Assembly: GCA_905221615.1 (NCBI GenBank)
Contig: CAJNDT010000611.1
Span: 62,001-126,000, forward strand
Length of the DNA stretch: 64,000 nt
Source: Symbiodinium sp. CCMP2592
Lineage: Eukaryota; Sar; Dinophyceae; Suessiales; Symbiodiniaceae
Direction: 5' to 3'
Below are positions 11,132 to 19,678 of this stretch, in pieces. Position numbers and translations under genes: made by a program. The notes beneath the pieces are model-generated. The model was given only the letters and a program-made list of their open reading frames with translations, was not told where the DNA came from and made no database searches. Position 1 is the stretch's first letter, and each line of letters begins with the position of its first letter.

Positions 11132-14100
11132 GTAGCAGTAGCAGTGCGAGTGGCAAAGGCAGTGGCAATACAGTAGCAGTGGCGGCAGCAGCAGCAGCCC
11201 CCCCGGCAGCAGCAGTAGCAGTAGTGGCAGTAGCAGGAGCAGTAGCAGCAGAAAGTAGCAGAGCAGCAGTACCAGGAGCAGCACTGGCAGGACGGTGCAG
11301 GGTCCTTGATACCATGGCACTGCGCCACCAAGCACGAGCCTTTGCTGGCAGGCCAACCAGGGAAGGGAACTCTTTTTGCAGATTCGTATCGGTACACCTG
11401 ACCCTAAAACCTAGTTTAGGGGCCGGCATACTTGGAATATGGTTTTGGGGGTTCCTTGCTATAACTATAGACCAGGGTAGAATATGCCTCAAAACCCTAG
11501 TCTAATCACAAGGCCCCTACAGTAACCCCCATAAAGTTGGAAACCGGATTAAGGCCAAATAGTGCTGGGATTCCCTATACACTACTCTTAAGGATTGAGG
11601 CTATACATGGACCACACAGACAGCTGCTGTAAGAACCCTGGGGATGGCGAAACGGGTCTTCGAAGACTCCCATCAGGGTTAGGGTTTAGGGGTTTAGGGG
11701 TTAAGGGTTTAGAGGTTTAGGGGTTTAGGGTTTAGGGGTGTGCGGTCTAGGGTTTGGGGTTTAGAGTTTAGGGTTTAGGGGTTTAGGGCGTTTAGGGTTT
11801 AGGGCTGTGTGGTCTAGGGTTTGGGGTTTAGAGTTTAGGGTTTAGAGGTTTAGTGCGTTTAGGGTTTAGGGGTGTGCGGTCTAGGGTTTGGGGTTTAGAG
11901 TTTAGGGTTTAGGGGCTTAGGGCGCTTAGGGTTTAGGGGTGTGCGGTCTAGGGTGTGGGGTTTAGGGTTTAGGGTTTAGGGGTTTAGGGCGTTTAGGGTT
12001 TAGGGGTGTGCGGTCTAGGGTTTGGGGTTTAGAGTTTAGGGTTTAGGGGTTTGGGGCGTTTAGGGTCTAGCGGTGTGCGGTCTAGGGTTTGGGGTTTAGG
12101 GTTTAGGGGCTTAGGGGGGTCTGGCGGGCTTGGGGGCGAAGGGTACCTGGACTACACTTGACACATTGCCCGAGCCGAGGAACGAACACAAGACGTTGCA
12201 GCATACTTAAGAACACAAACGACAATGGTGACACTGTAAATCAATAGACTATGCTATACTGTGCCATACCATTTGCCATACTGTCACAGACATGCATCCT
12301 TAGGCATTAGCCAATGTCATCCATACTTCAAAAAAATTTCTTTGCGATGCTCCGACTCGAAACATTTCGGCTACCTCGGAACTGCAGATGCCAGCTCCTG
12401 AAGGACGAGATGAACCCTGAAAGGGGTTACGCGGTATGGGCTTAGGGCTCAAATACCATATAGGAATTCATCATATAGTGGTACAGGTGCGTAGGATCCC
12501 TGCTTATTTAGTCCTTCGGTTGAAGGGTGACCACGCTGGCGAAAGCCATCTCAAGATTTTTGTAGCAAATCCCAATCCCTCAACTTTGAATCAGTCCGAA
12601 GAAAAGACCTGACTGCCTTCCCTTTGACCAGAAAGCTCAGAGGTGTTTCATGAATCTAAACCCTGAACCCTGATGATTATATACATACCAGCCCTGCCTC
12701 TTGTTTTATGTGTTAATTGGGGCCAGAATCAGAGCTTTCCCCACAATCTGCAAGTCTTGTTGCACTTTTCTGGGGACCTTAAAAGCTTTTTATGCAGCAT
12801 TTAGTAGAACTTTAGAACTCTGATAAACCCGCCTTGGCAGCCTAATGCAAACGGTAGATACTTAAAGGCCTCAGTATATACTATCTGGGACTATGGATCC
12901 TTAGGGTGTATATATACTCTATGCCTACAAAGGAACCTGTCTAAGGCCAAAGCACATGTACAATGCAGGTAATCATGTCGACCCTACTCTCTCTGCATTT
13001 AAAGCAACCCTTGAAATGGAATCCTTAGGGTTACAAGGACCCTAGGTGTGCGCCCTGGGATCACTGATTCGAGCCCCGGCCGCGAGAAAGTCACCGCGCA
13101 GTTCAGCTGCCCACCGCTGTGATGGCCGATGGCATAGGCGATGGCCTCACTCCGATATCCCTGGATCCAGGTCTTGTTCATAATCTTGCCCTTGCCCTAA
13201 GAGTAACCTGGGAATTAAAAGGGTGCCCTTTTTGGTTTAAAGGGGTTTATAAGGGAACCTAAACCTTAAACAAGGGAATAAGGGCCTACTCTGGGTCCTA
13301 GTGCCTAGAACCCAATTACCTTACACCCAGTGAACCACGAACCCCTGAGCCGCCAAACATGCTCCGCCTGCTTTCTAGCCTACGTACTACATACTACTGT
13401 TGATGGACAAAATCCTGCATTACCCATTATAAGGTATATACTATATACCATAATTCCCATAGTTTAGAGTCCTTAGGGTCATGCAGGATTTTGTCCATCA
13501 ACAGTATGTTCCCTGATTCCCACAGGCGACCATGCGCAACCCGAAACCCTAAACACCTAAAACAAATTAGGAAACGGAAAACGGATTCTCTCTAAAAAGG
13601 GTGGCAGGAAGCAACATACCAATCGAGAATGTATTCGTATGCTTGGAGGCAGAAAATTGAATCTACCTTTGGGGCTTTCTGAGACCCCGAAGCCAAGGCA
13701 CCATCACGCCACCTCCAAACGCAAGAGCTACGAGAAGTCGGGTTTGGCCATCGCTGGGGCCGTAAGCGCACGCCACACCTTGCAAGCAATTGAGTGCTTC
13801 ATCAAAGCTATTCTAGGTTCTTGCTAAAGAACTTCATTTAAGCTACCATGGAGCAGAAACCATATAATTAGTTAAACCTGTTAAATGCAATTCCTTAACT
13901 AGCAAGAACCCCAGTATCTTCAGGGTGGTATAAGGTGCTGAAGGGGTAAGGGGCTTCGACGTTCCAGGATACTACCTATATAGTTTTCATTGTAGTTCCT
14001 TTTTTTGGTTGACCAAAATCTCTATTGTAGGATCCTAACCATAAGACTGGTTAACCAAACAAAGGAACTACAATGGAGACTGAAGGTCGGAACCTGAGCT

Positions 14101-14589
14101 TGTCTGGCCTTTAGTTCAAAAGTCAGGCCCGGTTCCCTCTGTAGTCGGGGTTCGGGTGACTCAATGCCGAGCGACGACGAAAAGCCATCTCCCGCAAGCT
14201 GATGGACCCCAACCCTTAAAACCTGAAACCTTGTAACTAACCTAGAACCCTAGGGATCAAATCAGCTTAAAGCCTTATAGCCCCCAAAAAAGTAAAAAAC
14301 AAGTCCTTAGATCCCTAGCAAAAACCGTATGCCTCTTAGCTTCACCCTCGAAGTCGGGCAAGCCATGCCAGCAAAAGACTCCCGCAAACATCTGGGCATA
14401 AACGTTGATCAGTGACCTCCGAGGCTTAAGGTCAACTCCTGACTTAGCTGAGGCACCACAGCCGATGAGGATCAGAAGCATCGTGCCGACCAACTCTGCG
14501 AAAATCGCCTGGCTGCAGGCTGCGTAAGCGTTCGAAGGCAAAGTCAAAGCCTTGAGCCCCGAACCTGCGGCTGATTTACAAAACTCCAC
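3436..14589 (-). CDS. aquaporin (major intrinsic protein) gene, multi-exon
   Basis: I reconstructed this membrane channel on the minus strand from small exons scattered over 11 kb. In order they give TM1 ([15 protein letters not shown]), TM2 ([12 protein letters not shown]), pore loop B ([11 protein letters not shown]), TM3 ([14 protein letters not shown]), TM4 ([11 protein letters not shown]), TM5 ([14 protein letters not shown]), pore loop E ([14 protein letters not shown]) and TM6 ([14 protein letters not shown]). The order is collinear with the MIP fold and the phases match at most junctions. The first pore box reads NCA rather than NPA and the second NPN-R, with the selectivity-filter arginine retained. 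A piece between loop B and TM3 was not found. The introns are full of palindromic elements and telomere-like repeats. Water or small-solute transport is inferred from the family; substrate and location cannot be told. The precise gene ends are uncertain. Confidence 0.9.
3545..3667. repeat. palindromic element, family F2
   Basis: Inverted ends contain GGGACTTAGTARSTAAG and its complement. Other F2 copies lie at 5681-5803, 9296-9417, 14915-15043, 17920-18032, about 24444-24624, 50532-50653, 57318-57440 and 60602-60723. This is the commonest palindrome family in the window. It lies inside the intron between aquaporin exons 9 and 10. Confidence 0.85.
3763..3885. repeat. palindromic element, family F7
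   Basis: Ends contain TAGGGGCCTTAAT and its complement around a TTTTGGGG-CCC core. Related copies occur near 4507-4620, 7080-7170, 11410-11530, 17430-17600, 19309-19500 and 49217-49296. It directly abuts the donor of aquaporin exon 9. Confidence 0.75.
3887..3953 (-). CDS. aquaporin exon 9 (TM6)
   Basis: The exon encodes [18 protein letters not shown] plus a polar tail, matching TM6. The acceptor is AGAG at 3954, and the first base completes a codon. The donor is GC (GCGTGT) at 3886, only about 14 bp from the end of a palindromic F7 element that fills part of the next intron. Confidence 0.85.
5306..5377 (-). CDS. aquaporin exon 8 (second pore box)
   Basis: The exon encodes [20 protein letters not shown], the loop E signature. 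The NPN motif is followed by the selectivity-filter Arg and SFGP. The acceptor ACAG lies at 5378. The reading meets a stop at 5300-5302, so the donor must lie just before; the end given is approximate. Confidence 0.9.
5681..5803. repeat. palindromic element F2
   Basis: Clear inverted pair: ACTTGAAGGCTCATGGGACT at the left and the complementary AAGTCCCATGATCCTCTAAGT at the right. It lies in the aquaporin intron between exons 8 and 9... 7, upstream of the NPN exon on the minus strand. Confidence 0.85.
6012..6145. repeat. palindromic element, family F9
   Basis: The left end GTAGGGCCCCAAAAAAGCAC matches the left end of the intron-forming copy at 19102. The right end is more diverged. It lies in an aquaporin intron. 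Confidence 0.6.
6662..6704 (-). CDS. aquaporin exon 7 (TM5)
   Basis: The exon encodes [14 protein letters not shown], matching TM5 just before the second pore box. The acceptor GAG lies at 6705. The donor is GC (GCCCCT) at 6661, and joining in phase 0 to exon 8 gives [11 protein letters not shown] as expected for the family. Confidence 0.85.
7222..7268 (-). CDS. aquaporin exon 6 (TM4-TM5 linker)
   Basis: The exon encodes [15 protein letters not shown], the polar linker between TM4 and TM5. The acceptor is GAG at 7269. The phase with the next exon only works with a GA donor (GACCCT) at 7221, a class of non-canonical splice site reported in dinoflagellates. Confidence 0.7.
7985..8017 (-). CDS. 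aquaporin exon 5 (TM4)
   Basis: A 33-bp exon encodes [11 protein letters not shown], which fits the conserved E-x3-TF-x-L pattern of TM4. It is flanked by a GAG acceptor at 8018 and a GC donor (GCGACT) at 7984, both in phase 0. Confidence 0.75.
8290..8520. repeat. TA-rich microsatellite block
   Basis: Several (TA)n runs are mixed with (TACA)n, and a similar shorter run lies at 8655-8705. The Tyr/Ile-rich ORFs on both strands are artefacts of the repeat. Confidence 0.95.
9296..9417. repeat. palindromic element F2
   Basis: Near-perfect inverted repeat: TTGGAAGGGCAGGGG at the left and the complementary CCCCTGCCCTTCCAA at the right, with GTTATAAGTAGG arms inside. Confidence 0.85.
9660..9800. 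repeat. CTA/ACC trinucleotide microsatellite
   Basis: ACC triplets are followed by a long CTA/ACT run. The poly-Thr and poly-Leu ORFs here are repeat artefacts. Confidence 0.9.
10451..10503 (-). CDS. aquaporin exon 4 (TM3)
   Basis: This exon encodes [18 protein letters not shown], the C-terminal part of TM3 as seen in protist aquaporins. The acceptor GAG at 10504 leaves phase 1. The donor is unclear, and a GA donor near 10450 is possible. An upstream exon for the start of TM3 is missing; a short candidate around 12548-12565 (MAFAS) was not convincing. Confidence 0.75.
11062..11283. repeat. AGC trinucleotide microsatellite
   Basis: A pure AGC core (about 11068-11130) is followed by imperfect AGC/AGT triplets. 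It opens every frame on both strands, which explains the long Ser, Ala and Leu ORFs; I do not accept these as genes. Confidence 0.9.
11675..12125. repeat. telomere-derived tandem satellite, unit about 68 bp
   Basis: About six head-to-tail units each contain several TTTAGGG variants plus the marker GGTGTGCGGTCTAGGG, seen near 11737, 11805, 11872, 11938, 12005 and 12072. The unit length and marker show local amplification of a degenerate telomeric segment rather than simple telomere addition. Confidence 0.85.
13095..13145 (-). CDS. aquaporin exon 3 (end of TM2, first pore box)
   Basis: This 51-bp exon encodes [17 protein letters not shown]. The GHxSGGQLN stretch is the loop B signature of aquaporins, with NCA in place of NPA. 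It is bounded by GAG at 13146 (acceptor) and GTGACT at 13094 (donor). The reading could run on into VTF, which also fits the family, so the 3' border is less certain than the 5' border. Confidence 0.85.
13200..13305. repeat. dispersed element F8, copy 1
   Basis: It shares most of its bases with 59160-59268, including the 20-mer GGGTGCCCTTTTTGGTTTAA. The two copies are 46 kb apart and on the same strand. The interior is itself partly palindromic (GGGTGCCC, TAAAGGGGTTTA). Confidence 0.85.
13395..13506. repeat. palindromic element F4
   Basis: The inverted ends, TACTGTTGATGGACAAAATC and its complement, are almost perfect. It sits in the aquaporin intron between exons 2 and 3. Confidence 0.85.
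13702..13778 (-). CDS. aquaporin exon 2 (loop A and TM2)
   Basis: The 77-bp exon lies between an AAG acceptor at 13779 and a GTGCCT donor at 13701. It enters in phase 1, matching exon 1, and leaves in phase 0, matching exon 3. It encodes a polar loop followed by [12 protein letters not shown], the N-terminal half of TM2. Confidence 0.85.
13974..14097. repeat. palindromic element, family F5
   Basis: Arms carry TTGTAGTTCCTTTTTTTGGT and its complement. Further copies lie at 54012-54125, 56375-56490 and 62272-62377. The T-run next to an inverted A-run would form a long hairpin in RNA. It lies in aquaporin intron 1. Confidence 0.85.
14457..14589 (-). CDS. aquaporin exon 1 (TM1)
   Basis: This exon encodes [19 protein letters not shown], the typical first helix of MIP channels. 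An ATG exists at 14589, but an acceptor at 14513 (CTGCAG) may mean the coding exon starts at 14512 and the N-terminus lies further upstream. One candidate is a 9-codon exon near 14837-14860 ending at a GTGAAG donor. The donor of exon 1 is GTGCCT at 14456, leaving phase 1. Confidence 0.85.
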
Positions 14590-17500
14590 TATCCCTAGAC
14601 ACTAAACACCGAAAGCCTAAACCTCAAAAAACCTGTAACCCTAAGACCCTAAACCCTCAACCCTAAAACCCTAAACTTTGAAGCCCTGCAACCCTAAACC
14701 CCAAAGCCCTCCACCTTTAAACCCCCTAAGCCCTCAACCCAGGGCAACCCTAAACCCCTAACCCCGGAACCCCTAAACCCCTAAACCCTATAAACCTAAG
14801 GCAGGCCTTCAGGTCCAGAATCCTCATCGACTTCACCTGAGCAGCGGCGGCGAAATAGACCGGGCTACCCGAAGCCCCGGGACCCGACCCAAAGGTTGGA
14901 AACCCAATAGCCCACTTACAGGATCATGGGACTTAGTAACTAGGTTGCAAATAAGGTAACTATACTTATAAGTACTTATAACCCCAATTGGCCCAATTAG
15001 GGTAATTATAACCTTGCTTACTAAGTCCCCTGACCCTCCAAGCATACCCAAAAGTTGGAAACCCAATAGCCCCAATCCTGAAGAGTATTGTATACCTTAA
15101 CCCTAAAATAACCCACCTTTTTAGGGACTTATATAAAGACATCATACTAGTACTAGGGCTCCAGCACTATTCCAACTTTCTGGGGTTCACTAGAGGCTCA
15201 TACCCTACCTCTTTTTCAGGGTACCTAGTTATTTAGGTAGGATCTGTTCTAGAAAAATAGATGCCCCCAAAAAGGGGTAGAGTACCTATTTTTCAGGGTA
15301 CCTAGTTATTTAGATAGGATCTGTTATATAGAAAAGTAAGTACCCTGAAAAGGGGGTAGACTATGAGCTTCTAGGTAAACCCTAAAGATCCCCTAAAGCC
15401 TGAGCCCTAGTAAGCCCCTAAAACCCTAAACCCTAAACCCCCAAACTCTAAACTCTAAACCCTAGACCCTAAACTCAAAACTACACCTGCGAAGATCGTA
15501 AATCCCTAAACCCTACACCCCTAAACCCCTAAACCCTAAAGCCTATAAAACCCCCAACCTGAAACCGAACTGGGGAAAACCAGCCTAAACTGCGAAGAGC
15601 GACAATCCTAAACCCCCTAAAACCCTACAACTTAAGGAAATACGATCCGAATACATCCCCAAACCCCAAACCCTTGTGAAACCCTAAGAGTTAGTAACAC
15701 GTAAACTCGAAACCCTAAACACCAATTCAAACCCTCAACGCAACACCCCTAAACCCTAAACCCCCAGACCCTAATTAGACCCTAAACCCGAAACCCTGAA
15801 CCCCTTAACCCTAAACCTCTCATCCAAGTCCTACTTAGGCCCACGCCTCCTCCTCAGAGAAGCCAGTAATGCTTCGCTCGATGCCCCAAACGATGCGTAG
15901 CCTTAACAGCGTGGCTCTTGTGGGGCTTGTTAAGAGTTTAGATTTGAGGGTTGCCAGTTTTAGAGTTTGGGTTTTAGGGTTTTAGGCTTCAGGATTGAAA
16001 ATTCAGGAGGTTGAGTTTCCGAGAGCTCTGCTGGAGGGTGAGTGCAGGGTTTGCAAGGGTTTCATTGGGGATGATAGGTTGGCTAAGGTTTATAATGGTT
16101 GAGGGTTCGGGCTTTCGGGCGTATGTAAACCTAAGATGCAAACACCCCTATCTTAAAGGGCTTCAACGTTCGGATCCAATCAAAATCCCGAGTACGGACG
16201 GGGCGCTTTTTATCATTAAGGCATTAATTAGGGTTTCAGGGATTGAAACTGCATTTAGAGCTGAAGGTTAGGGGGTTTCCTAAACCCTAAACCCCTAATC
16301 CTGAAACCCCACCCCTAGCCTAAAGCATTCCAACCCCACACGCAATGGAAGCGCTTAGGAACTGGAACTGAACTCGCAAGCTTCAGGCCCCAGGCAGGGG
16401 AGTGGGGTGAGCAGGGCGATGACCACGGGGTTTACGAATCCTGCATTTCCGGCGAAAGTGGGTCCACGTAGAGGCTAAATACTAAAGTTGTGGCTAAAGG
16501 ATCCACACAACTAGATCCCAAAGAAGATGCTTCAACTAAGCACATTAGGAGCCTGTGGGAATTTCAGCCAGGCAACATGCCTGCCAATCTCGTCCTGCGG
16601 CAAGAAAGATGGAAGGCAAGGTTGACTTAAGACACGCCGCTAATTTACAGATCAAGATATATGGAATCAGATTAAATAAATACGAAAAATTCGGAATTAG
16701 ATGACGCAATAAAGAGCAATATAAACATATATATATATATATGTATATACACATATATGCACACAAACATATAAGCCAACTATAACATAATCGTACTGCT
16801 TATCCTACCTCGACCCTGAGCTGGAGCAGGCTCGGAGCCTGTTACCGCATTTACTTGGAGTAGGCAATTCCTAAGCAAGCCTGCCGAATCCGCAAGGGTC
16901 CAAGTACCTAATAATCAAAAACTCACCAACATCCTAGCCTCTAATAACTACTATCCTTAAACCGAGCATGTAATTCTTGGGTTCTTTGGACCCCTGCCGA
17001 ATCCCCGTCAGAAGGCGGAATCATGCTGCTGGGCTTCTTCCCTAAGGGTCCATGTACCCAAATCGTATATATTTCGGCCTTAAAGTAATCCCTACAAGGG
17101 TACATTTGGGGCCAAAGTATATACTATTTGGGTACATGAACCCTTAGGGTTCCCACTCTTGTAACAGTAATCCTTCCGACTCTCGGATGCAAGTGGTCCA
17201 ACAAGTGTCCGGCTTCAACAACACAAGCTGTAACACTCCCTACAGCTCCATGTACCCATATAGTATATACTTAGGCCTTATTATAGTACCTATGCAAGGA
17301 GCACTTTAAGGCTTAAGCATCTACTGCGAAGGTACATGTGCAAACCCCCCTAAGCCCTAAACGCTGATTTAGGGCTTCGGCTGCGATGAAACTTCTGGGC
17401 TGCGGGTTCCGAACTCTATACCCCCAAAACCCTATTCTAATGATTAAGGCCTTATACTGAACCCTTCTAGCAGCCAGCCCTTATAGTAACCTCTTTAAAG

Positions 17501-19024
17501 GATGCCCCCAGACCCTATTCTAGTTATTAAGGCTTCTGTACTAAACCCTTATAGTAGCCCTTGTAGTCATTTTCATAGATCCCTTTAAAGGAACCCTACG
17601 GGTTTCACCCAAGTCCTGGCGCCGCGGCCCCAAGTGAAGGAAGTTGTTGGACGTGTACTTGTGCCGTGGTGGCTGCGGAAGGTGGAACCCCTACCCCCCA
17701 AACCGGCGAAACCCAACCCCTAAACCCTAAACCCTAAAGCCGAAAGCTCAAACCCTCAACCCTGACTGACGACATGACAATAAGACTACGTATGGCAGCA
17801 GCACTTGCAACAACAAGCTGTAGCCGGAGGCCCTGAACCTCAAACCCCAAGCCCTAAACCATAACCTTCTCAGTGAGTGGCCACTTCCGCACCCCTCTTC
17901 CGAAGCTTCTAGCAGCCCTACTTGGAGGATCATGGGACGTAGTAAGTAAGGGTATAAGTACCTTAATTGGGGTTAGAAGTATAGTTACCCTAATTATAAC
18001 CCTAGTTACTATGTCCCATGATCTCATAAGTAGAAATTAATGAACCGTACAGTAACCCGGATGCCTTTAAAGCTTCCAAAATCCCTTAATTTTCGAATAT
18101 ACTTGAAATTATAGTAGGATCCTTCATATGACTTAAGGTATTTCGAGGATCCTCTGATCCAAGGGTCAAAGGAGGGACCCTTTATAAGGACCCCTAGGTA
18201 TATACCCTTTATATAGCTATTATATACCCATTATATAGCCCATTATAGGGTAGGGGTCCTTATTAAGGGTCCCTCCTTTTCCCCCTTGATCTGATGGCCG
18301 CTTTTATACGGGTTTCATGGTGTTGGGGGCTGTGGATTTTCGGTTTTGGCGGTTGAGAATCTCACAGATTAGGGATTAAGCTTGGTTTATGGGCTCAGCG
18401 TTTAGGAATTTAGGATTCGCTATTGCCTGGAACCTCAGTTGAATTGTTGGTGTTTAAATAACTTGCTATTACTTCCTTGTGCAAAAGACCGGCGTCTTCC
18501 AAGATCTGATGCATTGAAACTTCAGCAGACTTGCACCTTCATCGCAATGGGGTCGTTCTCACGGAGTGCTCTGATGAGTCCTCGTATATATTGCGGACTT
18601 GGGGCATGCCTACCGAGGAAGCTTGACATTGCGTTTAGCACGTGCAATGGATTGACCCCCCACAAAGACCGCAAACGGTTTAGGGCTTAGGGCTTAATAA
18701 AAACAGGACAACTGCTGCAACGATTGGCTAAACTCGGCTAAACAACTAAAACTTGCGACCCGGTTGTCAACAGCAAGTCGCCAACTCGCCCAACGCTGTA
18801 AGAAGCCCTGCGCTCTGTGCATGGAAAACCTACTCGTAAGAACGACCGAACTCTAAGGCCCAACAGCGGAATCCCAACACCGGAACCCAGACCTTCCAAA
18901 ACCCCTTAATTAAGGGATATACCTTAAGTTATGGTAGGATCCCTAATATGATTTAAGGTATATTCCTTAATTAAGGGATTTTGGAAGGTCTGGGAATAAG
19001 ACAGCATGATGCCGGAAGACGAAG
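14590..19024. other. telomere-like and palindrome-rich region with unassigned exon-like patches
   Basis: CCCTAAA tracts (14634-14800, 15390-15830) switch orientation near 16 kb. F2 copies lie at 14915-15043 and 17920-18032, F3 at 17041-17149 and 17245-17343, F1 at 18896-18994, and a separate long palindrome spans about 18170-18290. GC-rich patches at 15840-15920, 16405-16460, 16990-17040, 17610-17690 and 18745-18797 have open frames with nearby splice consensus, but I cannot assign strand or gene with confidence. Confidence 0.6.
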
Positions 19025-19101
19025 GAAGAAGAAGTCCTGCGAAAAGAGAGGTTGGTCCGCCACGGTGACTTCATCCACCTTCTGGAGAACCTCCAGCACA
19101 G
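19025..19101 (+). CDS. unidentified protein, exon a
   Basis: The 77-bp exon reads EEEVLRKERLVRHGDFIHLL and onward (ENLQH). It has an AAG acceptor at 19024 and a GTAGGG donor at 19102. The charged, helix-like composition and lack of low complexity argue for real coding sequence. It ends in phase 2, which matches exon b. I do not recognise the family. Confidence 0.6.
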
Positions 19102-19249
19102 GTAGGGCCGCAAAAAAGCACATAAGGAAAAATCAGGATAGGGACATCCCATATAAACCCCCTTATAATGAAGCCAAGCCCAATAAGGTAGGGATATACC
19201 TATAAAATGCTTATGCTCATGTGCTTTTTGGATCCCTGAACAGAGGCAG
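19102..19249 (+). repeat. intron built on an F9 palindromic element
   Basis: The intron begins with the GT of the element's own terminus (GTAGGGCCGCAAAAAAGCAC). It closes shortly after the inverted right end (GTGCTTTTTGGATCCCTG), using an AG at 19248-19249. Element and intron are therefore nearly coextensive (148 bp). Confidence 0.6.
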
Positions 19250-19285
19250 TCAGTGGCTCTTCGTCTCTTCTGATTCGCGGCATTG
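19250..19285 (+). CDS. unidentified protein, exon b
   Basis: This 36-bp exon encodes QWLFVSSDSRH. It enters in phase 2 and leaves in phase 2, joining exons a and c in frame. The donor would be GC (GCTAGG) at 19286; an alternative GC donor lies at 19291. Confidence 0.5.
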
Positions 19286-19505
19286 GCTAGGCAGAATTAC
19301 AAGCGTAATGTAGGGGCCTAAATATTTACCAACACTACTTTGGGGGCTCTTATTATGAATATAGCATAATGAGCCCCAAAACCCTATTCTAATTATGAAG
19401 GCTCTATACTATGGTACCCTTATAGTATCCCTTATAGTAACCCTTATAGACACCCTCTTCGGAACCCCAGTCAAATTATTAAGGCCCCTGTATATTATGC
19501 TTCAG
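19286..19505 (+). repeat. intron filled by an F7 palindromic element
   Basis: The intron has 19-23 bp before the element and only TTCAG after it. The F7 element spans about 19305-19500, with ends GTAATGTAGGGGCC and GGCCCCTGTATATTATGC. Confidence 0.55.
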
Positions 19506-19590
19506 GGTTGACTATGAGGAGTTTCGGATCGGGAGTCTGGCAATCTGGAGGCTGACCATCACGGAATGCTCGGATCTCAAAACCCCAAGG
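19506..19590 (+). CDS. unidentified protein, exon c
   Basis: The exon encodes VDYEEFRIGSLAIWRLTITE followed by CSDLKTPR. The acceptor is TTCAG at 19505. The donor GTCCAT at 19591 lies inside the left end of an F3 element. If that F3 element (to 19678, ending TTAG) is the intron, the next codon is TGA and the ORF ends. Confidence 0.55.
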
Positions 19591-19678
19591 GTCCATGTAC
19601 ACAAATGATATATACTTCGGCGATATGTAGATACTTTGGGGCCGAAGTATATACTACTTGGGGCACATGGACCCTTAG
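19587..19678 (+). repeat. F3 palindromic element carrying its own GT and AG ends
   Basis: The left arm AGGGTCCATGTAC supplies a GT and the right arm ACATGGACCCTTAG ends in AG. Removing 19591-19678 takes out the element almost exactly. Confidence 0.65.

Noticed and set aside
10534..11505. The long Ala/Leu/Cys/Ser ORFs, up to 287 codons
   Set aside because: They depend on an AGC triplet tract that opens all frames. The non-repeat parts show no domain.
11675..12125. A true chromosome end
   Set aside because: The TTTAGGG words are degenerate, internally amplified and flanked by genes on both sides, so they are interstitial.
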